Both the position numbers and the translations under genes were made by a program. DNA of 10,153 bases. Origin: DAOPXV01 sp035352535. GTDB taxonomy: Bacteria; Muiribacteriota; UBA9980. The notes under the pieces were generated by a model. The model was not told the DNA's origin and did not search any database. It saw only the letters and a list, made by a program, of their open reading frames with translations. Of this stretch, positions 1 through 7,608 are shown piece after piece (the first letter of the stretch is position 1; the number at the start of each line of letters is the position of its first letter). The stretch is from the NCBI GenBank assembly GCA_964545075.1, contig CAZJFS010000157.1, positions 1-10,153 of the forward strand, given 5' to 3'.

Positions 1-1
1 G

Positions 2-724
2 GGCGCGGAAGTTTTCGAATTTCCGGTGATAAAGATCGTCCCTCCGGACGACTGTTACGCATCTATTGACGGCGCTATTGAAAATATGGACCGCTACGGT
101 CTCGTCGTGTTTACGAGCGTCAACGGCGTGACCGGATTTCTGGAAAGGCTGCGGGCGAAAAAAAAGGACATCAGATGCCTCGCCGGTAAAAAAATTGCGG
201 CGATAGGTGAAAAGACCGCCGCCGAACTTGAGAAACACTACCTGACGGTAGATATGACGCCGCCGGAATTTAAAGCCGAGGCGCTGGCCGATCTTATATT
301 GAAAAAATATTCTGGCGAAAAACTTGGTATCTTAATCGCCAGGGCGCAGCAGGCCCGCGATGTCCTGCCTAAAATGCTTTCTGAAGCCGGACACGACGTC
401 GCCGTGGGTCACGTATATAAAATGGCGCGTGAGACCGATTATCCGGGCGGAACGCTCGAAACGATCAAAAACGGCGAGGTGGACCTTATAACCTTCGCGA
501 GTTCGGGAACGGTAACGAATTTTATCGAAACGGTCGGGGCCGAAACCATCGCTTCGTGGGCTGGCGCCGGGGCGGCCGCAAGGCCGAGGATAGCCGCAAT
601 AGGCCCCATAACATCCGGCACATGCGCGAAAAACAATATCCCGGTCGATATTATGCCGTCAAAATATACGATCGATGCTCTTGGAGAAGAAATAGCCGCG
701 TTTTATCGCGTGAAATGCCGATGA
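2..724 (+). CDS. hemD: Uroporphyrinogen-III synthase, 5'-truncated by the window edge
   Basis: This enzyme cyclises hydroxymethylbilane to uroporphyrinogen III, the branch-point precursor of haem, sirohaem and cobamides, in the cytoplasm. The frame is open to the left edge and begins with GAEVFEFPVIKIVPPDD, the classic early HemD segment (beta strand, then 'PPDD'). A GTG at 26 therefore lies inside the gene and is not its start. Other family landmarks follow in order: 'VVFTSVNGV', 'KIAAIGEKTA', 'LIARAQQARDVLP', 'ITFASSGTVTNFIE' and 'RIAAIGPITSGTCAK'. About 240 residues are visible. A stand-alone HemD is about 250 residues, so roughly 25-30 residues are missing if it stands alone. If it is the common CobA-HemD fusion, far more lies outside the window; the sequence cannot settle which. 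The TGA stop overlaps the next gene's ATG (ATGA), suggesting translational coupling. Confidence 0.93.
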   Translation, partial: GAEVFEFPVIKIVPPDDCYASIDGAIENMDRYGLVVFTSVNGVTGFLERLRAKKKDIRCLAGKKIAAIGEKTAAELEKHYLTVDMTPPEFKAEALADLILKKYSGEKLGILIARAQQARDVLPKMLSEAGHDVAVGHVYKMARETDYPGGTLETIKNGEVDLITFASSGTVTNFIETVGAETIASWAGAGAAARPRIAAIGPITSGTCAKNNIPVDIMPSKYTIDALGEEIAAFYRVKCR

Positions 725-3084
725 CGAATATATCCCTGTTAATACCTCTTTTAATACCGATATTTTATTCGAGACAGCTTCAGGATAGTTTTCTTTTTCC
801 TAAGGAAATGCTTTTTATAGTTCTTTGCGGGCTTTCTTTTTTCGCGAGAATTTATGATTTTATCGTTCGAGGCGAAAAAAAGAAGGCTTTTTTTCATTTT
901 AACGATCTGATATACGGGTTCCTGATTTTTATGTGCGCCCTATCCATACATCGCGTGCCGAATTTTTACGTGCCGCTTTCGTCCTTCGTCCTGATCTTAA
1001 GCGTCGCGCTTTTATATTATGAATTTAAAATTTTTCATAGCTTTAGCGAGCTTTTTGGCATTTATTCGAATCTGTTTTTATGTTCATCGGCCGCCGCCTC
1101 GGTATTCGCCCTTCTCCAATATTATAAAGCGGACTTTATATTTGAAGGCGCGCCATATCTGGACAAAATGAGGTTGTTTTCATTTTTCGGGAACAAAAAT
1201 TATTTTTCCGAATTCCTCGTCGTCATATTTTTTCTTTCGCTCGCGAAAATTCTCGCGCTTGTAAGTTCGGTGAAAATGAAATTTGTTTCAAAGTTTTATA
1301 ACCTGAATCTGTTCTTATTTTCGGCGTCGCTCATACTTACTGGAGCGGTTATCTTCATACTTCAGTCGAGAGCTTCGTTTATAGCGCTGGCCGCCGGGCT
1401 GGCTCTCATACTATACTTTTTCCTGAAAAATGAGCGCGCGCGCCCGGCGTTTTATAATAGCGCCAGGTTTTTCGGCCTGACGGCTGTGCTCCTTTTGTTC
1501 ATACTGGTAATATATTCGATAAAAACTCCCGTTACCTATGAGACTACCGATGTTTTCCAGCGCGTGGCGTCGGTTTTTGACACGTCGGGCAGAAACGCCG
1601 CGATCCGTTTCGATATATGGCACGCGACATACAAAATGATATGCGATAATTTCTGGTGGGGCTGCGGACTTTCATATTTTAAAATGAATTATCTTAGCTA
1701 TCAGGGAATGCTGCTTCGTGAAAGCGACGTCAGGTTCTTCGAGAACCATTTTTTCGCGAAGGCGAATCAGGCCCATAACGAATTTCTTCAGATATTCTGC
1801 GAACTTGGCGTTTTCGCTTTCGCAGCCGCCGTGATATTCGTGTTTTATTTTCTCGTCATGTTTAAAAAACTGCTTGGCTTAAATGGCGGACGTTCCGGGC
1901 TGACCGTGTATATGGTCGTTTCATGCGCCGGGTCCGCCGTAGTCTCCATATTTATTAATTCGCTGTTCGGCTTTCCGCTGCATGTGCTCCCGACGGCGGT
2001 CCTTTTGATATTGGTGCTCGCGATGCTGGAAAAGCTTCTGGCGCGCCGTGGAAATAAGGAGCCGAAGTCCGCGTTCGCGTTTTTTGCTTATGACATAGTT
2101 CCGTCCAAAATTAATGTTCTGGCCGTATGCGTTTCCGTCGTCATATTTTATTCGATGACTTTTTTTATGATGCCATCTTATATCGCGGCTAACGTTAACA
2201 TGAAGGCGGGCCTCGACTACTTGAAACTCGATATGCCTGAAAAAGCCATGCCGTGCCTGAAAAAAGCTATAGCGATAAATCCCTTCAGCGGTGAGACGCG
2301 TTATTACCTCGGCGTCTGCCATCTTCAGAGAAAGGAATACGATCAGGGCATAATCGAGCTTATACAGGCGCTCGACTCGGAGTCTGATCCAAATATTTTT
2401 TCAAACATAGGCCTGGCGTATTATAAGATCGGAATGTATAAGGATGCGCTCGAATATCTGAAAAAAGCGCTTGAACTATCACCTAATGACATTTATTATC
2501 TTTTAAACGCCGGATGCGCCGAACAGCGCTTGAAAAACTATGACGGCGCGCTTTCATATTTTCAAAAAGCTTTAAGTTACGCCGTTACGCCTGAAGCGTA
2601 TATAAACGTAGGGCATGTTTACCTTTTAATGAATATGCCTGATAAGGGCGCGGGGATACTTGGCGACGCGCTTAATAAATTCGGGGCGCTGAGCCCGAAA
2701 TATTCGGAGCGGATAAATTATCTTATCGGCCTTTGCATGGGCGAAATGGGGAAATTCGAGGAAGGAATATCGTATCTTGCGCGCGCTCGTTCCATTGCGC
2801 CTCGCAACCCTGATTATTCACTTAATATTGGACTTTTCCAGATATATTCAGGGAAAACATTGGAAGCCGAGCTGACCTTTAAAAAACAGCTTGAAATCGA
2901 TTTCAGCGGTATCGTCGCGTACAATCTGGCCAATCTTTATTATAATTCGTCGCGATTTGGCGACGCCGTCATGATCCTCGAGCAGGTAAGAAAAAAAATG
3001 GAAGCTTCCGGAGAGCTTGAAAACCGTTTATACGAAGAAACTATGCGTCTTATTAAACTGGCCTCGAACGCCAATCGTTTTTGA
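721..3084 (+). CDS. O-antigen ligase/polymerase family membrane protein (Wzy_C) with C-terminal TPR repeats
   Basis: A 787-residue polytopic inner-membrane protein. Residues 1-440 are mostly hydrophobic, with roughly ten membrane segments. They carry family landmarks: 'GNKNYFSEFL' (157-166), 'QSRASFIALAAG' (215-226), and the large loop 'RFDIW' (296-300) through 'AHNEFLQIFCELG' (351-363) with the conserved His352. This is the Wzy_C signature of O-antigen ligases, polymerases and PglL-type oligosaccharyltransferases, which move lipid-linked glycans to lipid A or protein on the outer face of the inner membrane. After one more membrane helix (about 464-483), residues 490-760 form tandem TPR units, for example 'AIAINP', 'NIGLAYYKIGMYKDALEYL' and 'ALELSPND'. 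These probably face the periplasm and bind a partner. Start: ATG at 721 overlaps the hemD stop; ATG at 715 is an in-frame alternative, and neither has a strong Shine-Dalgarno. The acceptor (lipid A, protein or other) cannot be told from sequence. Confidence 0.9.
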   Translation: MTNISLLIPLLIPIFYSRQLQDSFLFPKEMLFIVLCGLSFFARIYDFIVRGEKKKAFFHFNDLIYGFLIFMCALSIHRVPNFYVPLSSFVLILSVALLYYEFKIFHSFSELFGIYSNLFLCSSAAASVFALLQYYKADFIFEGAPYLDKMRLFSFFGNKNYFSEFLVVIFFLSLAKILALVSSVKMKFVSKFYNLNLFLFSASLILTGAVIFILQSRASFIALAAGLALILYFFLKNERARPAFYNSARFFGLTAVLLLFILVIYSIKTPVTYETTDVFQRVASVFDTSGRNAAIRFDIWHATYKMICDNFWWGCGLSYFKMNYLSYQGMLLRESDVRFFENHFFAKANQAHNEFLQIFCELGVFAFAAAVIFVFYFLVMFKKLLGLNGGRSGLTVYMVVSCAGSAVVSIFINSLFGFPLHVLPTAVLLILVLAMLEKLLARRGNKEPKSAFAFFAYDIVPSKINVLAVCVSVVIFYSMTFFMMPSYIAANVNMKAGLDYLKLDMPEKAMPCLKKAIAINPFSGETRYYLGVCHLQRKEYDQGIIELIQALDSESDPNIFSNIGLAYYKIGMYKDALEYLKKALELSPNDIYYLLNAGCAEQRLKNYDGALSYFQKALSYAVTPEAYINVGHVYLLMNMPDKGAGILGDALNKFGALSPKYSERINYLIGLCMGEMGKFEEGISYLARARSIAPRNPDYSLNIGLFQIYSGKTLEAELTFKKQLEIDFSGIVAYNLANLYYNSSRFGDAVMILEQVRKKMEASGELENRLYEETMRLIKLASNANRF

Positions 3085-3127
3085 CCTCTTATTAAATAAA
3101 CACATTTATTTGCCGATATATAGCGCT

Positions 3128-3895
3128 ATGATAGAAGCGGAAAGAATCACGAAAATAATGTCCGGGTCGGGACATTGCTCACGCCGTGAGGCTGAACGGC
3201 TTATCGCGGACGGAAGGATATCCGTGAATGGAAAGACCGTGCGCGAGCAGGGGACCAGGATAGTTCCGGGAAAGGACAAACTTTTCCTGGATGGAAAAGA
3301 ACTTGAAATAACTTATGAAAGCAGGATTTTTAAATATTTTTTACTCAACAAGCCCGCCGGCTACCTTACTACATGCAAAGACCCGTTTAAAAGACGTACG
3401 ATTTTTGATATAATAAAGGTAGAGGGGCATTTTTTTCCCGTAGGCAGACTGGACCTTAATTCGCGCGGCCTTTTATTGATAACTAACGATGGAGCCATGT
3501 GTGATCTTATAATTCATCCCAGCAACGAAGTGAAAAAAACATATCGGGTTCTGGCGTCGAAGCTTATTTCGGATTCAAGGATGCTTATGCTCAAATCGGG
3601 CATCGAGTATGAAGGCGAAATATACAGGGCTGAAAATATTGAAATCATCGGTGAAAACCGTTTCCATGCTGGCGAGCGCGGCGTCTTATATCAGATCGAA
3701 CTTATAGAGGGTAAAAAACGCGAGATCAGGCAGATGTTCAAGGCGCTGGGCGTGCGAGTTATAGATCTTGAAAGAATCAGCGTAGGGCCTCTTACGATCG
3801 AAGGCATAAGCGAAGGAGAGTTTCGCGAGCTAAGTCCGGCCGAACTGAAAGAACTTAAAAAATACGTAGGATATGACGAAGCAATTAAAAAATAA
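3128..3895 (+). CDS. rluB: RluB/RsuA-family rRNA pseudouridine synthase
   Basis: Isomerises a specific uridine in rRNA to pseudouridine; RluB acts on 23S rRNA helix 80, RsuA on 16S. At 255 residues it matches the family's usual core length. An S4 RNA-binding domain (about 5-60) shows 'ERITKIMSGSGHCSRREAERLI' split around the usual 'SRREAE' and 'GRISVNG'. The catalytic domain has 'LLNKPAGYLTT' (72-82), the motif 'GRLDLNSRGLLLITNDG' with catalytic Asp109, and 'KKREIRQM' near the C-terminus. RluB is preferred because this is the usual form outside proteobacteria, but RsuA or RluE specificity is not excluded. The open frame extends upstream to 3017, inside the ligase gene. ATG 3128 is chosen because homologues begin just before the 'R(L/I)xK' of the S4 domain. 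No clear Shine-Dalgarno precedes it, so translation may depend on coupling to the ligase gene 43 bases upstream. Confidence 0.9.
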   Translation: MIEAERITKIMSGSGHCSRREAERLIADGRISVNGKTVREQGTRIVPGKDKLFLDGKELEITYESRIFKYFLLNKPAGYLTTCKDPFKRRTIFDIIKVEGHFFPVGRLDLNSRGLLLITNDGAMCDLIIHPSNEVKKTYRVLASKLISDSRMLMLKSGIEYEGEIYRAENIEIIGENRFHAGERGVLYQIELIEGKKREIRQMFKALGVRVIDLERISVGPLTIEGISEGEFRELSPAELKELKKYVGYDEAIKK

Positions 3896-3931
3896 TGGCA
3901 GCAATAAATAAAAACGGTAAGGAATGATCTG

Positions 3932-5215
3932 ATGCAAAAAACAGTAGTATTGGACAATAAGATGAAACTCGTTCTGGAAAACACAAGCACCGTGAGATCG
4001 GTCTGTATCGGAGTATGGGTGCGCGCCGGCGCTATTTATGAAAATGTGAAGAATAACGGAATATCGCATTTTCTCGAGCATATGATGTTTAAGGGGACAA
4101 AAAATCTTACCGCGCGAAAGATCGCCGAGATTATGGATTCGGTTGGCGGCCAGCTGAACGCTTTTTCGGCCAAGGAATTCACCTGCTTTTTCGCCAAGGT
4201 TCGCGACGAGCATGTAGAACTCGCGATTGAACTGCTTTCAGATATGCTTAAAAATTCGCTTTTTGATCCGGAAGAGATCGAACGCGAAAAAAATGTCGTT
4301 ATCGAAGAGATAAAAATGTATGAGGACGCTCCGGACGAACTCATACACGACATATTCACTCAATCGCTATGGCGCAATCATCCGGTCGGTTATCCCATAC
4401 TCGGAACCAGCGAGACTGTTGGCGGGCTTAACCGCTCGAGTATATTCGATTATTATAGCAAAAATTACGTTCCCGAAAATTTTTTGATCACGGCGGTCGG
4501 CAATTTTAAAATGCCGAAACTGATATCACTGATAAACAAATATTTTAAATACGATGAGCACATGCCCGCTGAAGTGCACAAGGAACTTGAAAAACCGAAA
4601 CACGTTATCAGCCATCAGATACGCGAAAAAAAGGTCGAGCAGGTGCATATGGTCTTAGGCACATACGGCATACCGGAGTGCGATGAGGACCGCTATAAAT
4701 TGTACGTTTTAAACTCGGTCCTTGGCGGTTCCATGAGTTCGCGCCTGTTTCAGGAGATACGCGAAAACCGCGGCCTGGCTTACTCGATCTTTTCATACGC
4801 GACGCTTTATAAGATCGCCGGACTTTTCGCGATATACGCCGGATGCAGTTATAAAGACTGCGATACCGTCGTTGACCTCGTTTTAAAGGAGATCGCCAAG
4901 ATCAAACATAAGAACATAACTAAAACCGAGCTTGTACGCGCGAAAGAACAGTTGAAAGGCAATATGATATTGTCCCTCGAAGGCGTTAACGCGCGTATGA
5001 ACAGGCTTGGCCGCAATGAAATGTATTTCAAGCGCCAGATCCCGATAGACGAGGTTCTTCAGAACATCGACAGGGTGAGCGAGGACGATGTCAGGGAAAT
5101 AGCGGAGAAGTTATTCGACGTTAAAAAACTTGCGCTTTCGCTCGTGGGTCCGGCCGAGCTCGCGGATAAAAAACTTTCGAAATGTATCTCAATGCTCGAA
5201 CATATTAGTAAATAA
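3932..5215 (+). CDS. M16-family zinc metallopeptidase (processing-peptidase-like)
   Basis: A 427-residue, probably cytoplasmic M16B peptidase of the kind related to mitochondrial processing peptidase beta. The inverted zinc motif HFLEH lies at 46-50 (His46 and His50 zinc ligands, Glu49 the catalytic base). The distal zinc-ligand glutamate falls in 'VIEEIKMYED' (Glu126, the usual spacing from His50). The C-terminal half holds the conserved 'RGLAYSIFSY' segment (Arg280, Tyr284) that helps bind substrate. Such proteins work as clam-shell dimers and cleave short peptides or unfolded segments; the substrate here is unknown. No signal peptide is seen. A good Shine-Dalgarno (AAGGA, 3919-3923) lies 8 bases before the ATG. 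It is followed after 13 bases by an M24 peptidase, so the two look co-expressed. Confidence 0.93.
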   Translation: MQKTVVLDNKMKLVLENTSTVRSVCIGVWVRAGAIYENVKNNGISHFLEHMMFKGTKNLTARKIAEIMDSVGGQLNAFSAKEFTCFFAKVRDEHVELAIELLSDMLKNSLFDPEEIEREKNVVIEEIKMYEDAPDELIHDIFTQSLWRNHPVGYPILGTSETVGGLNRSSIFDYYSKNYVPENFLITAVGNFKMPKLISLINKYFKYDEHMPAEVHKELEKPKHVISHQIREKKVEQVHMVLGTYGIPECDEDRYKLYVLNSVLGGSMSSRLFQEIRENRGLAYSIFSYATLYKIAGLFAIYAGCSYKDCDTVVDLVLKEIAKIKHKNITKTELVRAKEQLKGNMILSLEGVNARMNRLGRNEMYFKRQIPIDEVLQNIDRVSEDDVREIAEKLFDVKKLALSLVGPAELADKKLSKCISMLEHISK

Positions 5216-5228
5216 AAAGAGGTAAAAA

Positions 5229-6341
5229 ATGAAGGAATTTATGGAAAGAATCGCCAGTTTAAGGTCTGAAAATTCGGCTAAAAAGTTAGACGCAATGCTT
5301 GTGTCGAAACTGGAAAATGTCCGTTATCTAACCGGGTTCGCCGGGTCCACGGGATATCTCGTAGTCGATTCGAAAAAAACCACCATATTCGTCGATTTCA
5401 GATATGTCGAACAGGTGAAGAAGGAGACGAAGAACGTCGAGATAGTCAGGACCGGCAGGTCTCAGATCGCCGACGTGTGCGAGTTTATCAAGAAAAATAA
5501 ATATAAGAAGATCGGTTTCGAGGCCGATTCGTTCTCGGTTTCCAGGCTCGCGGCGTTCGAGGGCGCCCTGCCTAAAATCGTTAAAATGACCGCTACGTCA
5601 GGCGCGGTCGAACAGATCAGAATGGTCAAATCAAAGGGCGAAATAAAACTCATACAAAAAGCGGTCGATCTCGCGGACGTTACTTTTTATGAAATGGTTT
5701 CCAATGCGAAGGAAAATTTCATCGGAAAATCTGAAAGCGAGGTCGCGGCTAAACTTGAGTATTATATGAAAGTCGGAGGGGCTCAGTGCCCTTCGTTCGA
5801 ATCGATAGTAGCTTTTGATAAGAACAGCGCTTTTCCTCATTATAAGCCGGTGCCGGAGGTCATAGTGCGCGCGAAGGATAAAAAGGCCGGGAGCGGAAGC
5901 TTTTTGAAGCTTGATTTCGGCGCGAAATTAAACGGCTATTGTTCCGATATGACGAGAACCATATTCGTCGGCAAGCCTTCCCAGAAGCATCTCGACATCT
6001 ATAAGATCGTTCTTGAAGCGCAGCTGACGGCGATCGCGAAAGCGCGCCCCGGCATGACCGGCATGGAAATAGATGCTCTTGCGCGTAATGTCATCGCCAA
6101 GCACGGCTATGGCGATTATTTCGGCCATGGATTGGGGCACGGCGTGGGCCTCGAGATACACGAGGCGCCGACGGTTTCAAGCGAAGGCCGTATCGTGGTG
6201 CGCGAAAATATGGTTTTCACGATCGAACCTGGAATATATCTCCCCGGATTCGGCGGCGTGCGCATCGAAGACATGGTCGTAATGGGGAAAAACGGCTGCA
6301 AGATAATGACGAGAAGCCCAAAGGAAGTCATAATAATATGA
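5229..6341 (+). CDS. Xaa-Pro aminopeptidase/dipeptidase, M24B family
   Basis: A 370-residue dinuclear metal peptidase that removes N-terminal residues preceding proline or splits Xaa-Pro dipeptides in the cytoplasm. Residues 1-130 form the creatinase-type N-terminal domain ('LENVRYLTGFAGSTGYLVV'). The pita-bread catalytic domain carries all five expected metal ligands: Asp229 ('LDFG'), Asp240 ('SDMTRT'), His304 ('GHGLGHGVGLEIHE'), Glu333 ('IEPGIY') and Glu347 ('RIED'). His300 and His311 match the other conserved histidines. The length fits the small PepQ/YqhT-like form rather than the roughly 440-residue PepP form; aminopeptidase versus prolidase activity cannot be separated by motif. A Shine-Dalgarno AGAGG (5218-5222) sits 6 bases upstream of the ATG. 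Its stop overlaps an ATG (6338), but the next gene more likely starts at 6374. Confidence 0.93.
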   Translation: MKEFMERIASLRSENSAKKLDAMLVSKLENVRYLTGFAGSTGYLVVDSKKTTIFVDFRYVEQVKKETKNVEIVRTGRSQIADVCEFIKKNKYKKIGFEADSFSVSRLAAFEGALPKIVKMTATSGAVEQIRMVKSKGEIKLIQKAVDLADVTFYEMVSNAKENFIGKSESEVAAKLEYYMKVGGAQCPSFESIVAFDKNSAFPHYKPVPEVIVRAKDKKAGSGSFLKLDFGAKLNGYCSDMTRTIFVGKPSQKHLDIYKIVLEAQLTAIAKARPGMTGMEIDALARNVIAKHGYGDYFGHGLGHGVGLEIHEAPTVSSEGRIVVRENMVFTIEPGIYLPGFGGVRIEDMVVMGKNGCKIMTRSPKEVIII

Positions 6342-6373
6342 CGCCGAAGTTTTTTTCCGGAGGTGTGCTTGAA

Positions 6374-7390
6374 ATGCTGAGTATTTTAAATGATCTGAAA
6401 CCGGTTTTCAAAAGGTCGGCCATGGCGGTTTTTATCGCTGCGCCTTTTATAGCGGGGCCGCTTTACGCGGAGTCGACGGTGACCATACCCGTGCCCGAAA
6501 GCGTTACGAATGAAAGCAAAAACCTCGTGCTGACGATAACGGTCCCTACCGCGCTCGAGCGCACTTATCAGCAGCAGCCCAAAAAAGAAGAAGATAAGCC
6601 TAAAAAGAATAATTACAGCAAATATTTTGATCTGTCGCCTTTCCCGAACATGGTGAACAGGGAAGAGCTGGATGTGATACAAAGATTTGCAAAAAGAGGC
6701 ATAATTGACGATGTCAACGCCAATGTAATAAAACAGAAATTCATTACCAATAACTATGAGATGGCGAGGACCTTGAGCGCTCTCGTGAGTACGGTTTTAA
6801 AAACCGTGCCGGAAGATCTGGCGAAGGCTGGAGTTACCAGGACCGACATACTCGATCTGGTAAAGGTCTTTGACAACTATACCAAGGAGCTGAAAATGTT
6901 CAGCACCGGAGGCAAAGACCGCGAAAAACTAACTAAGCTGTCTCAAAAACTAAGCTTTACCGATGGCGAAGTCAAGGTCATAAAGGTCGAGACGAACGAT
7001 ATCGGCGGCACGGTCATTCATATGACGCTCAATAATACAAAGGGAAGATACGTTCCGCAGTATATCAGTAAGCTCGAGCCGCTTCCGGTACAGACTTCAG
7101 AAGTTCAGACGTCCAGGACCGATGCAGGCGCCACAAATCCTGAAAGCCTCCAATTCTCGTCGGGTCAGCCGCCCGCTCAACAGCCCGTGAACAACGGACA
7201 ACAGCCGATGGCGCCCGATACTCCGCCTCCACCCGAACCGCCCGCGCCTGATCCCAACGGCGGAACGCCGCCCGCTCCGGACCCTAATGGCGGAACGCCG
7301 CCTGCGCCGGACCCTAACGGTGGAACGGCACCCGATCCTAACGGCGGAACGCTTCCGCCTCCACCTCCGGACGCGCCGCCCGCTCCTTAA
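6374..7390 (+). CDS. Exported protein with a degenerate SLH-like segment and proline-rich repeat tail
   Basis: Not recognised as a named family; 338 residues from the chosen start. Residues 1-32 look like a Sec signal peptide: Lys9, Lys13 and Arg14, a hydrophobic core around 16-31, then likely cleavage after 'LYA' (32). Residues 65-80 are a charged Gln/Lys linker. Residues 88-140 resemble an S-layer-homology repeat: an 'F/P' opening, 'ELDVIQRFAKRGIIDD', then 'ITNNYEMARTLSALV', comparable to the family's 'AI..L...GII' and 'ITR.EMA..L..L'. The following 'VTRTDILDLVKVFDNYTKEL' matches the helical linker often seen after SLH in outer-membrane proteins. The tail from about 260 is Pro/Gly/Asn-rich with tandem units. 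I infer a cell-wall-associated envelope protein. Start: a strong GGAGG (6359-6363) lies 10 bases before ATG 6374. An in-frame ATG at 6338 overlaps the previous stop but lacks such a site and would put 12 extra residues before the signal peptide. Confidence 0.7.
   Translation: MLSILNDLKPVFKRSAMAVFIAAPFIAGPLYAESTVTIPVPESVTNESKNLVLTITVPTALERTYQQQPKKEEDKPKKNNYSKYFDLSPFPNMVNREELDVIQRFAKRGIIDDVNANVIKQKFITNNYEMARTLSALVSTVLKTVPEDLAKAGVTRTDILDLVKVFDNYTKELKMFSTGGKDREKLTKLSQKLSFTDGEVKVIKVETNDIGGTVIHMTLNNTKGRYVPQYISKLEPLPVQTSEVQTSRTDAGATNPESLQFSSGQPPAQQPVNNGQQPMAPDTPPPPEPPAPDPNGGTPPAPDPNGGTPPAPDPNGGTAPDPNGGTLPPPPPDAPPAP
7241..7354 (+). repeat. Tandem 30-base coding repeat (PAPDPNGGTP-type units)
   Basis: Three 30-base units (7241-7270, 7271-7300, 7301-7330) encode PAPDPNGGTP or a close variant (the third ends in TA). 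A shortened 24-base unit follows (7331-7354, PDPNGGTL). Units differ mainly at third codon positions and keep the reading frame, so the protein repeat appears to be under selection rather than freshly duplicated. It lies in the proline-rich tail of the SLH-like protein. Confidence 0.9.
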
Positions 7391-7417
7391 TACGATTTAA
7401 AAGCAAGTATGAAACAT

Positions 7418-7459
7418 ATAAACCCCCGCTTATGCTTTAAGTATAATGCGGGGGTTTAT
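7418..7459 (+). terminator. Rho-independent terminator closing the left operon
   Basis: A perfect 12-base-pair stem (7418-7429 with 7448-7459, core CCCCCGC/GCGGGGG) is continued inward by six more pairs with one bulged T (7430-7435 with 7441-7446), leaving a five-base TTTAA loop. The descending arm ends in TTTAT and is followed by TTTA, the expected U-rich tail. It begins 27 bases after the stop of the SLH-like gene, so it ends the operon before the cvfB promoter. Confidence 0.92.
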
Positions 7460-7463
7460 TTTA

Positions 7464-7545
7464 GGTGGGCGACCGGCATGGGCCGTTGCGCTTGCCGCTT
7501 AGGCTTGTCGTAATTATACCGGGTTCAATCTTTTTTGATAACCGA
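7464..7545. other. Non-coding stretch between operon terminator and cvfB promoter
   Basis: There is no open frame of note. A small hairpin can be drawn at about 7468-7488 (CGGC-ATGG-GCCG core, extended by four pairs across one bulged base), without a T-tract directly after it. I assign no function. The rest is AT-rich lead-in to the promoter, including a run of six T (7531-7536). Confidence 0.4.
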
Positions 7546-7574
7546 TTGTATTTTTTTTGTTAATAAAGTATAAT
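7546..7574 (+). promoter_or_regulatory. Sigma70-type promoter of cvfB
   Basis: The -35 box TTGTAT (7546-7551) and a consensus -10 box TATAAT (7569-7574) are separated by exactly 17 bases. Transcription should start near 7581, giving a leader of about 28 bases before the TTG start codon. The position just after a strong terminator supports an independent transcript for cvfB. Confidence 0.8.
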
Positions 7575-7608
7575 ACGAAACGCATAATTTATTTTTAGGA
7601 GATTCAAA

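Noticed and set aside
26..28. GTG as the start of hemD
   Set aside because: The frame continues upstream to the window edge with conserved HemD sequence (GAEVFEFP), so the real start lies outside.
556..714. N-terminal extension of the ligase frame inside hemD
   Set aside because: These 53 codons give an Arg-rich sequence unlike any ligase start and lie over conserved HemD sequence in another frame.
6338..6373. ATG at 6338 as start of the SLH-like protein
   Set aside because: It overlaps the previous stop attractively, but the strong GGAGG serves ATG 6374, and that start gives a normal-length signal peptide.
7468..7488. Second terminator or riboswitch before cvfB
   Set aside because: The hairpin is short with a bulge, lies upstream of the mapped promoter rather than in the leader, and has no T-tract directly after it.
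7521..7530. GGGTTCAATC resembles a tRNA T-loop
   Set aside because: The flanking bases cannot form a T-stem (poly-T follows), and no acceptor or anticodon arms fit the surrounding sequence.
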